A DNA stretch of 21,954 bases from Chloroflexota bacterium (GTDB lineage: Bacteria > Chloroflexota > Anaerolineae > B4-G1), in the NCBI GenBank assembly GCA_024232355.1, contig JAAEPW010000681.1, positions 1-21,954 on the forward strand, read 5' to 3'. Below the pieces are notes generated by a model that did not search any database, was not told where the DNA came from, and saw nothing but the letters and a program-made list of their open reading frames with translations. The position numbers and the translations under genes are program-made. This document shows positions 1 to 7,844 of the stretch, piece after piece; within the stretch, counting starts at the first letter, position 1, and each line of letters opens with the position of its first letter.

Positions 1-114
1 ACTGCGGTCGGTTCATACGCGCACTACCTTTCGGAAGCAAACGCGGTCATGGCAGCGCTTGAGGCGAACAACGGCGGCTCGGACGGATACCAACTCCAAC
101 AATGGGAACCATAA
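1..114 (+). CDS. 3' end of an upstream gene, function unknown (partial)
   Basis: The first frame is open from base 1 to a TAA at 112-114, giving the last 37 residues of a protein whose start lies outside the window. The tail is partly helical and Ala-rich (reads SYAHYLSEANAVMAALEANN) and ends in QLQQWEP. It stops 4 nt before the ATG of the next gene, so the two are probably co-transcribed. No family can be recognised from this fragment. Its position before a virion-like gene suggests, by inference only, a structural or tail-associated role. Confidence 0.6.
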   Translation, partial: TAVGSYAHYLSEANAVMAALEANNGGSDGYQLQQWEP

Positions 115-118
115 CGAA

Positions 119-1954
119 ATGATTACCTATGCCGGAATACCCCTGATCCTCGAAGACCCCGACCAAGTTTTTCAGACTTGGCTTGATCGCTGGTTTTCTT
201 TGGATGATTTGCGATTGTGGGGCCAGCCGACCGGGAGCAACAACCGCACGAGTTCCCGAGGTGCCGGGCAGGCCGCCGTGGGGATACCGACACTTAATTG
301 GCCAGCATCGCCACGAGCCAGGCTCAATTCACTGTGGTGGCCCACCGGAGCTAGCCGATGGGCGGTAGGGCTGTTTCTGGTTGATTCAGTGCGATTGGAT
401 GAAATTATTTCTGCTGTTGGAAACGGTGAATCGGCTGAATTGGATATTCGTCAAAGTGATACGGATCAAGACATTCATCCGCAGATGTTTATGTTGCCGC
501 CACGGCAGATCACGCCGCTGGACACGGGTACGCAAGGGTGGCTTTTACCTTTGGTCGATGAGCGATACTTTTGGCAATTTCGTGACGCCGGCTCCATGGA
601 AATCGAAGATGGGCAAACGTGGGAACAGGTGTTTGACGAATTGGCCAGCCAGTTGAGCACGGCTATAACCTACGATTCGATCTCCAGCAGCTACTACAGT
701 CCCGATCCGATAGAGCTGACCCGCCGCTATGAATCACTTTCTGTGCTACTGGACGCCGTTGCTGCTTGTGTAGGGCAAAGGATTGTTTACACCACAGGGA
801 ATCAACTGCAATCGCAAGGCCATGCCAGTTCGGCTGGCATAGTGAAATCCAACCTTGAAACGTCCCCCTCAAGCTACAATCGCTTGGCCGGTGGAAAAAT
901 GGACAGTGGGGCCGTCGGTGGTTTGCGACCTTCGCAGGTTCGCGTAGTATTTCCGCGATACGAACTGGATGCACCACAAGAAAGCGGCGATGTTTTTGCA
1001 GTTACCCGAGCGGCCAGCTTGTATGGTGTTACGGCTACGCAGGAAGCCGGTACGGTCAAGACGTTTTTCGATACGGCGGGGGCCGACTTTACATCCGATC
1101 CAACAGTGCCTCATAATCTGGCGACTCTGCAATATCTAGCCGGACAAGTTGCTTCTGATTACTACGCTGGATTGAGCGATTATAGCCAGTTCGATTTGAG
1201 CTTCCCTGGGCTGAAGATCTGGACACAAACCGGGTTCGATGATGCAATTTGGTTCCACGTCGGCGGACAGGACGAAAAAAGCGGAGAGTATAGTTGCTTT
1301 ACGCGGGTGAGTAGTTTACCGCCGAACTTTGGCGTATGTGAATTGTTGCATCAGGTGGTCAGTGGGAGTGAGTATTCATCTGCATCGAAGTCTTCGGGTC
1401 AATCTTCGCAGAGTTATTCGTCACAAAGCAGTCAATCAACCGGCGATGGATACACTCGGGTCGAGGTAGTTACCGACGTTTATTGCGTCGATGAAGATAT
1501 TGTAGTTTGCACCCGCGAGTTGGCGTTCCCGAATCGTCTGGGCATACTGGTGAGTGAAGAGGAATGTGAATCTTCATTCTCCAGTTCAGACACGACCTCA
1601 GACGGGGTCACGTCATTCACGTCGGATTCTTATTCCGAAACATCTGTAAGCAGTCAATCGTTAAGCACTTCTTCCACACCGGAAACGCTTATCGTCACTG
1701 GCAACATGGTTCCCGATTGCACTGGCACTTATTCGGCCGGTGATGACTATGGTGGCAAGACGTCCTATGTGGGTGGTTCGTGGGTGATTTGGTGGGACTT
1801 GGCCGAAGAACAATGGATTATCAGTAGTTCTGCTGGAGGTGGCCAGGCCGCCGGAAACTCATGGTGGGAGGGTTTCCATCCGCAACCCAACGGACCTTAC
1901 AATCCCATGGGTGACGCTGTAGGTACGGCAATAGTCACGGCGGATAATTCGTAA
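119..1954 (+). CDS. Putative virion (tail/baseplate-region) protein with Ser-rich linkers
   Basis: This is a 611-aa protein read from the ATG at 119. The frame is open further upstream, to a TTG at 59, but that would overlap the previous gene, and the ATG 4 nt after its stop is the natural start. The N-terminal ~430 residues look globular, with many W/Y/F residues. A Ser/Gln-rich linker (about residues 435-465) and a second Ser/Thr-rich stretch (about 520-550) separate short beta-rich segments, one carrying paired Cys residues (VYCVDEDIVVC). The C-terminus is Gly/Trp-rich. Low-complexity Ser linkers between beta modules are common in phage and planctomycete surface proteins. I do not recognise a named family. 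The virion role is inferred from size, composition and the following Cys-rich and zinc-ribbon genes. Confidence 0.55.
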   Translation: MITYAGIPLILEDPDQVFQTWLDRWFSLDDLRLWGQPTGSNNRTSSRGAGQAAVGIPTLNWPASPRARLNSLWWPTGASRWAVGLFLVDSVRLDEIISAVGNGESAELDIRQSDTDQDIHPQMFMLPPRQITPLDTGTQGWLLPLVDERYFWQFRDAGSMEIEDGQTWEQVFDELASQLSTAITYDSISSSYYSPDPIELTRRYESLSVLLDAVAACVGQRIVYTTGNQLQSQGHASSAGIVKSNLETSPSSYNRLAGGKMDSGAVGGLRPSQVRVVFPRYELDAPQESGDVFAVTRAASLYGVTATQEAGTVKTFFDTAGADFTSDPTVPHNLATLQYLAGQVASDYYAGLSDYSQFDLSFPGLKIWTQTGFDDAIWFHVGGQDEKSGEYSCFTRVSSLPPNFGVCELLHQVVSGSEYSSASKSSGQSSQSYSSQSSQSTGDGYTRVEVVTDVYCVDEDIVVCTRELAFPNRLGILVSEEECESSFSSSDTTSDGVTSFTSDSYSETSVSSQSLSTSSTPETLIVTGNMVPDCTGTYSAGDDYGGKTSYVGGSWVIWWDLAEEQWIISSSAGGGQAAGNSWWEGFHPQPNGPYNPMGDAVGTAIVTADNS

Positions 1955-1969
1955 AGGTGTGGTGAACGC

Positions 1970-2446
1970 ATGGGAAAAGTGCTTACGGGAGATGACGCAT
2001 TATGCTGCTGTGGCGTCGAATGCCCCGTGTGCCAAGATGGAACTACACCGGCAGAAATTACGGTTACGGTTCCCGATGACTGGACACCGGTAGGTGATTG
2101 TATAGACGCGGATTGCGATGATGCTATTGGTGATTTTGTTTTGTCGTTTACGACATCTTCCATAAACAGTTGCACTTGGGAATACTCGTTTACACCGGAG
2201 GATGATTGCCAGTGGATAGAAATCACTCTTAATATCATCAATCAAAGCGGCACGGTCACAATGGCCATATTCATAACTTCCCAAACTCACGTAATAGATT
2301 TTAGTGTTGTGCTTCCTGACGTTGACGACAAGGTTGATTGCACGACTTTCGGCGGGCTCCCGCTGGCAGTTGGCTTCGATGGCGAACGCGGCATCCCTGC
2401 AAATTGCAACTGGGGAGGATCGGATTTAACCGTGACGTTACCGTGA
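1970..2446 (+). CDS. Cys-rich small putative virion-associated protein
   Basis: This is a 158-aa protein with a good Shine-Dalgarno region (AGGTGTGGTGA) before its ATG, 15 nt after the previous stop. It begins with a Cys cluster (CCCGVECPVC, about residues 12-21). This is followed by a beta-rich, acidic, Thr-rich body with further Cys at intervals (DCIDADCDD, SCTWEY, DCQW, DCTTF, NCNW). There is no signal peptide or membrane segment. The paired cysteines could bind zinc or form disulphides in an exported particle. The stop codon overlaps the next start as GTGA, which suggests coupled translation. The family is not recognised. Neighbourhood suggests a small structural or tail accessory protein. 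Confidence 0.55.
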   Translation: MGKVLTGDDALCCCGVECPVCQDGTTPAEITVTVPDDWTPVGDCIDADCDDAIGDFVLSFTTSSINSCTWEYSFTPEDDCQWIEITLNIINQSGTVTMAIFITSQTHVIDFSVVLPDVDDKVDCTTFGGLPLAVGFDGERGIPANCNWGGSDLTVTLP

Positions 2447-2808
2447 TCGACTGCCCACTAGAAAAACACGAACTTGGCTGGACATGCCCGCTATGTGGCT
2501 GGGTGTATCGACATCTATCAGAAAAGCCACCCCGTCGTAATTGCCCAAAGGCCCGCAAAAAACCGAGCTTCGCCAAAAAACTCACCTCTTGGTCAAAAGC
2601 CACCCGCCGCTGGATTAAGGCCGGTCGACCTCGTCGCGGTCACGATGAAGTCCAGCAAATCTATGCGGAAACCTGTTGCCCATGTTCTGATCTGGACAAA
2701 ACGACCAAAAGTTGCAAGATTTGTGGTTGTAAGGTGCGGGCGTCGGGCTTCGCACTGATGAACAAGATCAAAATGGCGACTGAAAGCTGTCCGCTGGGGA
2801 AGTGGTAG
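2443..2808 (+). CDS. Small zinc-ribbon protein ending in CPLGKW
   Basis: The start is taken as the GTG at 2443, which overlaps the preceding stop (GTGA) and gives 121 residues. The frame extends upstream to 2338 but would then overlap the Cys-rich gene by over 100 nt. Two Cys clusters are visible: an N-terminal one (CPLEKHELGWTCPLCGW) and a C-terminal one (CCPCSDLDK, CKICGCKV) ending in ESCPLGKW. The CxxCGC-K...CPLGKW ending is a pattern seen in small zinc-binding phage proteins of unknown function encoded near tail genes. The middle is strongly basic (KK, RR, RPRR), so nucleic-acid contact is possible. The role is unknown. Confidence 0.65.
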   Translation: MIDCPLEKHELGWTCPLCGWVYRHLSEKPPRRNCPKARKKPSFAKKLTSWSKATRRWIKAGRPRRGHDEVQQIYAETCCPCSDLDKTTKSCKICGCKVRASGFALMNKIKMATESCPLGKW

Positions 2809-2836
2809 GCAATTGTTCGACCATCCGGGAATCCAC

Positions 2837-3919
2837 ATGATCTGCACTCACCTAGGAAAACCCATCGGCACGATTTCCACTGGTTTCGGTGAAGAACCGC
2901 AATTCCAGTGCCAACATCGCCAGCATCAATCCTGCACGGCCGCTGAGTGCCTTGTTTGCGGCGACTTCTCTCCATTGACCGTTTCTGCAACCGTGGCCAG
3001 GAACGCTCGGGATAGGCTCCCTCGGCATCCTACAGGGGTCTGCGTGGACCGGTACGATCACGAGGCCGGGGTGGCGGACTTGTATCGGGGTGCTCATTGC
3101 TTTTTAGTGCTCGGCGGGCCGTCATTGAAGAAAATGCCGCTGGAGCTACTTGGTCGCCGTGGCGTGCTGATCATGTCGATCAACAATTGCCCAGCGGCCT
3201 TGCCAGTGGGGGTCCGACCGCATATCTGGACCCACACCGACCCCCCCGGCAAGTTTCTGGACTCGATTTGGAAAGACCCGGCGATTCTGAAGTTCGCCCC
3301 TTGTCGAACGTGGTCGAAATCGAACCCGGATACGAAGAAACGGGACGGGGTTTTCGAGCGGGATCCGGCCACTGGTGAAATTGTCAGTTGTCCGGGGGTC
3401 CGATGCCGGGATATGCCGGGCATCATCGGCTACAACCGGAATACCGGCTTCTATCCTGAAAACTGGCTTTTCGAGCCCTCCATTAACCGGGGGAACGATC
3501 GGAAAAACGCTACCGGGCAGGATAAGCACGGGAAACAAGTGCAAACTCCCAACGGCTGGCCAAGAGTCATAAATACCATGTTTACGGCCGTCCGGCTGGC
3601 TTTCTACCTGGGCATCGAGAACCTGTATTTGATCGGTGCCGACTTCAACATGGGCGACAGCGAAAAACCATACGCCTTCAAGCAAGACAAGTCGGCCGGT
3701 GGCGTTTCGGCCAATAATTGGGCCTTTACCAAAATGTGTGCAATGTTCGACGATCTCCGGCCGCGAATGGAATCCGCCGGGTTTTTCGTCCACAATTGCA
3801 CACCGGATAGCGACCTTTGGAGTTTCGATAATATGCCCTTCGAGGAAGCCATTGAGAGGGCTACCAGGGGCCTAGAGCAAGGAGAAATGAATACTCATGG
3901 ATGGTACACAAAAGACTGA
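2837..3919 (+). CDS. DUF115-like Rossmann-fold protein with N-terminal Cys/His cluster
   Basis: The chosen start is the ATG at 2837, preceded by CCGGGA, giving 360 aa. A TTG start at 2813 is possible but lacks a better ribosome site. The first ~45 residues hold a Cys/His cluster (CTHLG, CQHRQHQSC, CLVCGD) that may bind zinc. The body has a nucleotide-binding-like turn (FLVLGGPSLKKM), then a strand and INN. Late in the protein comes AFYLGIENLYLIGADFNMG. These are hallmarks of the DUF115/MAF_flag10-like family linked to glycan transfer and found in phages beside glycosyltransferases. By inference it belongs with the glycan genes downstream. Its last codons overlap the next gene by 23 nt. The activity is unproven. 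Confidence 0.6.
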   Translation: MICTHLGKPIGTISTGFGEEPQFQCQHRQHQSCTAAECLVCGDFSPLTVSATVARNARDRLPRHPTGVCVDRYDHEAGVADLYRGAHCFLVLGGPSLKKMPLELLGRRGVLIMSINNCPAALPVGVRPHIWTHTDPPGKFLDSIWKDPAILKFAPCRTWSKSNPDTKKRDGVFERDPATGEIVSCPGVRCRDMPGIIGYNRNTGFYPENWLFEPSINRGNDRKNATGQDKHGKQVQTPNGWPRVINTMFTAVRLAFYLGIENLYLIGADFNMGDSEKPYAFKQDKSAGGVSANNWAFTKMCAMFDDLRPRMESAGFFVHNCTPDSDLWSFDNMPFEEAIERATRGLEQGEMNTHGWYTKD

Positions 3920-4301
3920 GGAAAAGACCGAGGAAAGCAGCAACGTCAACGGCGAGGCCCCGCAAGCCACCAATAACAAGACCCATCCGGTGGAGGATGA
4001 AAAACGGTCCGCCTATGTTCGGGCCGACGTCGAGCGGGCCATTGGAAGTGGTCGATACTTGACATTTTCCTGCCACGTCGCAGACGGCAAATTGCACAGC
4101 GGTCCGCTGATTTGTCAAGACTTCCCCAACGGCGACTTCAAGACAGCCGTGAGGGTGTTCCAGCAGGAATGTGGGAACATTATCCGCCGGGCCGACGTTC
4201 CCGAGGGGGTCGAGGTGCCCGGGTTGACTGACGGAAAAGGCAAGGGCAAGGGGAAGGTAATTGACGTGGAGAGCAAGGAAGTGAGCGACGACGATAAATG
4301 A
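3897..4301 (+). CDS. Small acidic/basic-tailed protein, function unknown
   Basis: This is a 134-aa protein starting inside the end of the DUF115-like gene. An AAGGAG lies about 13 nt upstream, which is long spacing, so translation may depend on coupling. The first ~45 residues are disordered and rich in E, N, T and K. A compact middle (YLTFSCHVADGKL ... FKTAVRVFQQECGNIIR) looks folded. The tail has a GKGKGKGK run followed by an acidic end (VSDDDK). No family is recognised. The stop overlaps the next start as ATGA, so it is in one transcription unit with the cupin gene. Confidence 0.55.
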   Translation: MDGTQKTEEKTEESSNVNGEAPQATNNKTHPVEDEKRSAYVRADVERAIGSGRYLTFSCHVADGKLHSGPLICQDFPNGDFKTAVRVFQQECGNIIRRADVPEGVEVPGLTDGKGKGKGKVIDVESKEVSDDDK

Positions 4302-4732
4302 GCTTCCCGATCAATAAACATGCCTGGGGGTATTCGCAATTTGTATTCGCGACCCCCTTCGAGTCACTGGCAAAGGCCACTGGTAAAGCGGGCGGGGCGT
4401 CGAGTTTGCATTATCACCGCCACAAGCATAACACGTTTGCAGTCATCCGGGGGACCATCAAGATTCAGTTCTCTGGAGCCAAGGCAAACCGTTTAGAAAT
4501 GTCGCAATTCGAGTTACTTGAACAAGGGGAATCATTCACGGCTCCCGCTGGTGTGAAGCATCGGATGATTTTCTTAACCGACGCTACCCTACACGAACTG
4601 TATCAGGCTACGAAGGGGCACTTGGTTCAGTCTGACGATATTGTCCGGCTAATGTCTGACTGGGCTCCAGATCACAGCGGAGAGTCGGAAGTGTTAGTGC
4701 CCAACGTATCCACTTCACCGGCCACCGATTGA
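4298..4732 (+). CDS. Cupin-fold protein
   Basis: This is a 144-aa single-domain protein. Cupin motif 1 is visible as His-rich SSLHYHRHKHNTFAVIRG (about residues 35-52). Motif 2 is GESFTAPAGVKHRMI (about 77-91), supplying His88. The usual metal-ligand Glu of motif 1 is not obvious, because the position is occupied by N/T. The His-rich stretch could still bind metal. Cupins near glycosyltransferases are often sugar epimerases or isomerases, or small-molecule binders. That link is inferred from context only. It is the last plus-strand gene of the left module, and its end overlaps the convergent glycosyltransferase gene by 61 nt. Confidence 0.7.
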   Translation: MSFPINKHAWGYSQFVFATPFESLAKATGKAGGASSLHYHRHKHNTFAVIRGTIKIQFSGAKANRLEMSQFELLEQGESFTAPAGVKHRMIFLTDATLHELYQATKGHLVQSDDIVRLMSDWAPDHSGESEVLVPNVSTSPATD

Positions 4733-5469
4733 CGAATCCGATACAGATTCGGCAAGTCAATCCTGCCGTCGACCGGCGGTTTGCCAGATTCTTCACGGGC
4801 CTTCTGGATGATCTTCCGGTAGCGGAAATCGCCTTTGGTATCCTGCCAAGTATCGGCCGGTGATTGGAGTTTCTTATCGTCCGGGCAGTAGCCGTGTTTT
4901 CGGGCCGTGTTGCCGGTGACGATTTGCAGGCCGCCGATTGCGAAGTTGTGGCGTTTGGGCATGAAGTCGTCGGGGTTAATGTCGCGAATCATTATCCCTC
5001 CACCCCAAGCCGCAGGGATGACACCGCTTCCATTTACTGCGTATTCATCACCCAAAGCGTGTGTCTTGTTAATCTGGACTTCGCGGGGGTGGTAAATTAC
5101 ATCATTCTCAAACGCAGGGGCGTTGCCGAGGGCTTCCAGGCAACCGGGACCGAAAACATAGTCAGCATCGGCGAACCAGACTATATCGGCAAGCGTGTGT
5201 TGTGCCATCATGTTGCGGCCTATTTCTCGTCGCAACAAAGAGCCCAGTTCATTCTTCAGGTACGGCACGCGATTAACAATAACCCCCTTGTGTCTTTTTC
5301 TGTATTCTCTGTCGAAGTGAGTCAAGAGATTACTGGTAGCGACATCTTCCGTTGAATGCAGCACCGATACTACAACATCAAACGGCGGCGGGTTCAACAC
5401 CAGCGAAGAAAGCTGGTACGTCAACACGCGGGAATAACGGTAGCAGTGTGTTATGATTTCAAGTCTCAT
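4672..5469 (-). CDS. GT-A fold (GT2-like) glycosyltransferase
   Basis: This is a 265-aa protein, a typical size for a single-domain glycosyltransferase. The N-terminal strand MRLEIITHCYRYSRVLTYQL leads into a nucleotide-sugar-binding region. The metal-binding DxD motif is seen as IVWFADADYVF (D101, D103). A GGG turn (AAWGGGIMIRD) follows in the acceptor half. No membrane segment is evident, so it should act in the cytosol. GGGAG lies 8 nt before the ATG, and the start overlaps the upstream gene's stop (ATGA). It is the last gene of the leftward operon and converges with the cupin gene. The sugar and acceptor are unknown. Confidence 0.75.
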   Translation of the reverse strand: MRLEIITHCYRYSRVLTYQLSSLVLNPPPFDVVVSVLHSTEDVATSNLLTHFDREYRKRHKGVIVNRVPYLKNELGSLLRREIGRNMMAQHTLADIVWFADADYVFGPGCLEALGNAPAFENDVIYHPREVQINKTHALGDEYAVNGSGVIPAAWGGGIMIRDINPDDFMPKRHNFAIGGLQIVTGNTARKHGYCPDDKKLQSPADTWQDTKGDFRYRKIIQKAREESGKPPVDGRIDLPNLYRIRQSVAGEVDTLGTNTSDSPL

Positions 5470-5849
5470 TGTAATAGCTCCCTTAAATCAATATGGCTTT
5501 CTTCGTCATCAAAGAACTCAGACAAGTTTTCGTCGGAATCAAAACCGCTAACCTGAATGGAACCAAAAAGAACGTCACCAGAATTGCATATAGTTCCTCG
5601 ATTTAGTTCTCTTTCTAGTTTACGAAGAAATGCTTGTGTTAATACAATAACCGGCCCCACCGAAAAGCCAGTTGGAGTACGCGAATGTTGTACCGCATGG
5701 CCTTTTATTGCGTCCACTACTGCACGAAAGAGTGGCCCGCCGCATGATTTTTCGCGAGGTATCCCAATGCGTTGCAAGAGCGGTTGCAGTGGTTCTTTGA
5801 TCGAGTACTCGCAGGCTTCAATCAAGGCGTCTGTTGATTGGCTGAACAT
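5466..5849 (-). CDS. Protein of unknown function in the radical SAM operon
   Basis: The start is taken as the ATG at 5849, after GGAGGGAAG, giving 127 aa. A TTG at 5867 would lengthen it but would swallow the ribosome site. The protein is mixed helical and strand, with a Gly/Pro-containing centre (GPLFRAVVDAIKG, TGFSVGPVIVLTQAFLRKLE) and an acidic C-terminus (FDDEESHIDLRELLQ). No motif is recognised. It overlaps the radical SAM gene by 28 nt and the glycosyltransferase by 4 nt, so its product is probably made together with those enzymes. A partner or substrate role is possible but unsupported. Confidence 0.55.
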   Translation of the reverse strand: MFSQSTDALIEACEYSIKEPLQPLLQRIGIPREKSCGGPLFRAVVDAIKGHAVQHSRTPTGFSVGPVIVLTQAFLRKLERELNRGTICNSGDVLFGSIQVSGFDSDENLSEFFDDEESHIDLRELLQ

Positions 5850-6517
5850 TGTAGTACTTCCCTCCAAGATTTAGTAGGCCGTTTATGTTCTTCCAGAATC
5901 TCCGTCAGCGGCAAACAATGCCGATCTTTCCACTCCACCGGTGCCGCAAACACACAATGCTTGCAAATCTTGTCCATGTCCCACGGGCCATGAATTGAAT
6001 CGCTGTATTGTTCGTCGTACCCAAACGTCCGCACGATCGAGATTGCCGATGAACAGGGGAGGTATCCGCGATTGTCGAGAGACACACCGCATAGGCGTGG
6101 CATCGAGCAGGGGTAGCGGAGCGTAAGTCCGAGGTCCGTTGGCGACCAGAGGGTGGGTAGGTGGATTTTTTTGGATGGTCGCCGGCCCGACCAGTGGACC
6201 GCCGGATGATCGGGGATATTTGGACGTGGTAATGTGCCGTTGGTATCGATCTTGATTTTGTTGATTAGCCCGGCGTCGGCGGCTATACAAAGGGATACCA
6301 TAACCTCATTAAATCTCGGGTGGACTAGCGGCTCTCCACCCACAATCTTAATTCGGTTGGCAACTACATTTCGTCTCTTGAGCTGCGAGGTGAACCGCCA
6401 AACATCGGCCACCGTCATATCTGAATCTTCCGCCCAATCCGGCTTCATGTGACAAAGGCGGTTGCAGTTAGGGCAGGCACAATTGCAGCGTAGGGTTATG
6501 TTTAATTCAAAGCGCAT
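5822..6517 (-). CDS. Radical SAM enzyme with C-terminal Cys clusters
   Basis: The start is the ATG at 6517, preceded by GGGAGG about 9 nt upstream, giving 231 aa. The radical SAM iron-sulfur signature CxxxCxxC is present as RCNCACPNC (C11, C15, C18). The SAM-binding GGEP follows as IKIVGGEPLVHP at about residues 63-74. The C-terminal half has additional cysteines (CSMPRLCGVSLDNRGYLPC and ICKHC, then C in DRHCLP) like an auxiliary-cluster SPASM/Twitch region. This architecture is found in peptide-modifying enzymes and also in enzymes sitting in glycan clusters. The substrate cannot be told. It is flanked by two uncharacterised small genes with overlapping ends, and the operon also holds an XRE regulator. 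Confidence 0.8.
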   Translation of the reverse strand: MRFELNITLRCNCACPNCNRLCHMKPDWAEDSDMTVADVWRFTSQLKRRNVVANRIKIVGGEPLVHPRFNEVMVSLCIAADAGLINKIKIDTNGTLPRPNIPDHPAVHWSGRRPSKKIHLPTLWSPTDLGLTLRYPCSMPRLCGVSLDNRGYLPCSSAISIVRTFGYDEQYSDSIHGPWDMDKICKHCVFAAPVEWKDRHCLPLTEILEEHKRPTKSWREVLQCSANQQTP

Positions 6518-6767
6518 CGTGATTTGGCCTCCCAACGGTGAATTGCAATTCAGTCTTCCAGCGGTAAATTGCTGTTTTTATCAATCCACTAAAACTCTCT
6601 CGCGAACAGAGCAGTCCCTTGTCTGGAATACAAGCAACAGCAGCCGCGAACCCTCGTTTTTTATATGTGAATGCAATCAGCAGGGCTTCTTCGTCTCCTG
6701 TCCCTACATCCCAATAAATTACTTCGGCTAAACTGCGGGGATGCTGTGAATTAGAAAAAAAGGCCAT
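6507..6767 (-). CDS. Small protein of unknown function upstream of radical SAM gene
   Basis: This is an 86-aa protein with AAGGA placed 9 nt before its ATG. That ribosome site overlaps the stop of the XRE gene. It shares 11 nt with the radical SAM gene downstream (ATG inside its last codons). The sequence has a folded look (VIYWDVGTGDEEALLIAFTY, AAAVACIPDKGLL) with two Cys residues and no leader-core layout that would mark a RiPP precursor. No family is recognised. Its tight coupling to the radical SAM gene makes it a candidate partner. Confidence 0.55.
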   Translation of the reverse strand: MAFFSNSQHPRSLAEVIYWDVGTGDEEALLIAFTYKKRGFAAAVACIPDKGLLCSRESFSGLIKTAIYRWKTELQFTVGRPNHDAL

Positions 6768-6779
6768 TGATATATTCCT

Positions 6780-6992
6780 TTACTCCGGCAACAATTCTTC
6801 CGGCTTAACCCCCAACGCTTTCGCCACCTTCAACAGCGTTTGCACTGACAACATCCAAACACCCCGCTCGATCTCACTCCAGAAACTCTGACTGATTCCG
6901 GCACGATCGGCGGCGTACTGTTGGGTGATACCTGCCGATAGTCGAGCTTGGCGGATTGATTGGGCGATTTTGGTTATTTGTTTTTTGGTCAT
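6780..6992 (-). CDS. XRE/Cro-family helix-turn-helix regulator
   Basis: This is a 70-aa single-domain DNA-binding protein, essentially just the five-helix XRE fold. The helix-turn-helix is seen as GITQQYAADRAGISQSFWSEIERG (about residues 21-44), followed by LSVQTLLKVAKALGVKPEELL, the standard family ending. An AAGG sits 7 nt upstream of the ATG, and it starts 3 nt after the preceding stop. Small XRE proteins in phages act as repressors or Cro-like switches binding inverted repeats. The perfect inverted repeat in the promoter of this same operon (8565-8581) is the obvious candidate operator, which would make the operon autoregulated. That pairing is inference. Confidence 0.85.
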   Translation of the reverse strand: MTKKQITKIAQSIRQARLSAGITQQYAADRAGISQSFWSEIERGVWMLSVQTLLKVAKALGVKPEELLPE

Positions 6993-6995
6993 AAT

Positions 6996-7352
6996 CTAAC
7001 CTTCGATCTCGGCTGTGATTATGGTATTCACGGGCACCACGGGCACTACAGACACCACAACCATATTACTCGCCCCGTGGTGCCGGCACAACTCTTCAAT
7101 CGTACACCACCCTTCGCCGGTGCTGTATGTCTTGTGACCTTCGATGACAGCGGCCTCACTGTTCACAATGAGCCCGACAACCACAACCGGCTCACCTTTA
7201 CTTGCGTTGTGTAAAGCGACCAGCGTTTCCTCAATGGACTTGGTGAGGGTTCCTGGGGCATCCATAACCTTGCCGATGAACTTGAACGGCTCGTGCATAT
7301 CGAGCGCTTGCATGAGCTTGGTAGTTCGTACGTTTTTGAGTATGAGTTTCAT
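6996..7352 (-). CDS. Small protein of unknown function
   Basis: The start is taken as the ATG at 7352, giving 118 aa. Longer in-frame starts up to 7475 would overlap the upstream gene entirely. GGAGG and GGGA lie 9-22 nt upstream, straddling the previous stop. The protein is strand-rich with a very hydrophobic C-terminal region (VVVSVVPVVPVNTIITAEI) and a hydrophobic centre (EPVVVVGLIVNSEAAVIEG). It looks more like a beta core than a membrane helix. No family is recognised. It sits directly before the XRE gene with a 3-nt gap. Confidence 0.55.
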   Translation of the reverse strand: MKLILKNVRTTKLMQALDMHEPFKFIGKVMDAPGTLTKSIEETLVALHNASKGEPVVVVGLIVNSEAAVIEGHKTYSTGEGWCTIEELCRHHGASNMVVVSVVPVVPVNTIITAEIEG

Positions 7353-7360
7353 GGTTTTGG

Positions 7361-7549
7361 TTATTCCCGGCCTCCGGCCTTTTTGCGTTCGAGATTGCAG
7401 GCTTTGTCGTATGCCCTGGACCGTTCCCTGGCCGCGACATTGAGCGGGTGGTTCGGGTCGTCCGTTGGTTTCCATCGGTAAGGCGTGCCGTATATACTCG
7501 GGCCGCAGTAGTAGTCAGAGAGGTCCTCGTAGAGATATGCTCCTGTCAT
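7361..7549 (-). CDS. Small protein of unknown function
   Basis: This is a 62-aa protein with an excellent ribosome site (AAAGGAGTG) 5-6 nt before its ATG. That site overlaps the stop of the upstream TPGPW-family gene. The N-terminal half is Tyr-rich (AYLYEDLSDYYCGPSIYGTPYRW). The C-terminal half is basic and helical (ERSRAYDKACNLERKKAGGRE). No family is recognised. The ribosome site and packing argue that it is real. Confidence 0.55.
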   Translation of the reverse strand: MTGAYLYEDLSDYYCGPSIYGTPYRWKPTDDPNHPLNVAARERSRAYDKACNLERKKAGGRE

Positions 7550-7553
7550 TAGT

Positions 7554-7844
7554 TCACTCCTTTCCCTCGGCCTTGGCTATGGCGGTTTTTAGTTGTTGCA
7601 TTGTAGCCTCAAAAGAGAAATCGTGGACTTCTACGACGTAGCCAATGACACGCAAAGCATTTCTACATGCTTTCAGTAGATCAGGAGCGGTGGCGATCAG
7701 GCGAGTGTTGGCCTCTTCTTCGCCCCTGTCGTCTCCAGCACGAGCAACCGTCATGGCTATCGGCCTGCGAGATGCCCAGATTTCATCTGCACGACTTTCG
7801 TGTGTATGCCAAGGGCCAGGCGTGTGTTTCATTGTGCTCATCAT
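7554..7844 (-). CDS. Phage TPGPW-motif protein of unknown function
   Basis: This is a 96-aa protein. It opens with KHTPGPWHTHE and later reads EEANTRLIATAPDLLKACRNAL. This pairing of TPGPW at the start and (A)RLIAxAPDLLxA in the middle is a very common signature of small phage proteins whose function is not established. A GGAGA lies 5 nt before the first ATG. It is in the leftward operon of small early-type genes. The C-terminus is a short amphipathic helix (MQQLKTAIAKAEGKE). Confidence 0.75.
   Translation of the reverse strand: MMSTMKHTPGPWHTHESRADEIWASRRPIAMTVARAGDDRGEEEANTRLIATAPDLLKACRNALRVIGYVVEVHDFSFEATMQQLKTAIAKAEGKE

Noticed and set aside
59..118. A TTG start for the first large gene
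   Set aside because: It would overlap the end of the preceding gene by 56 nt, while an ATG lies 4 nt after that gene's stop.
3146..3793. A 215-aa minus-strand open frame
   Set aside because: It lies wholly opposite the DUF115-like gene, whose motifs are clear, and its own product has no recognisable features.
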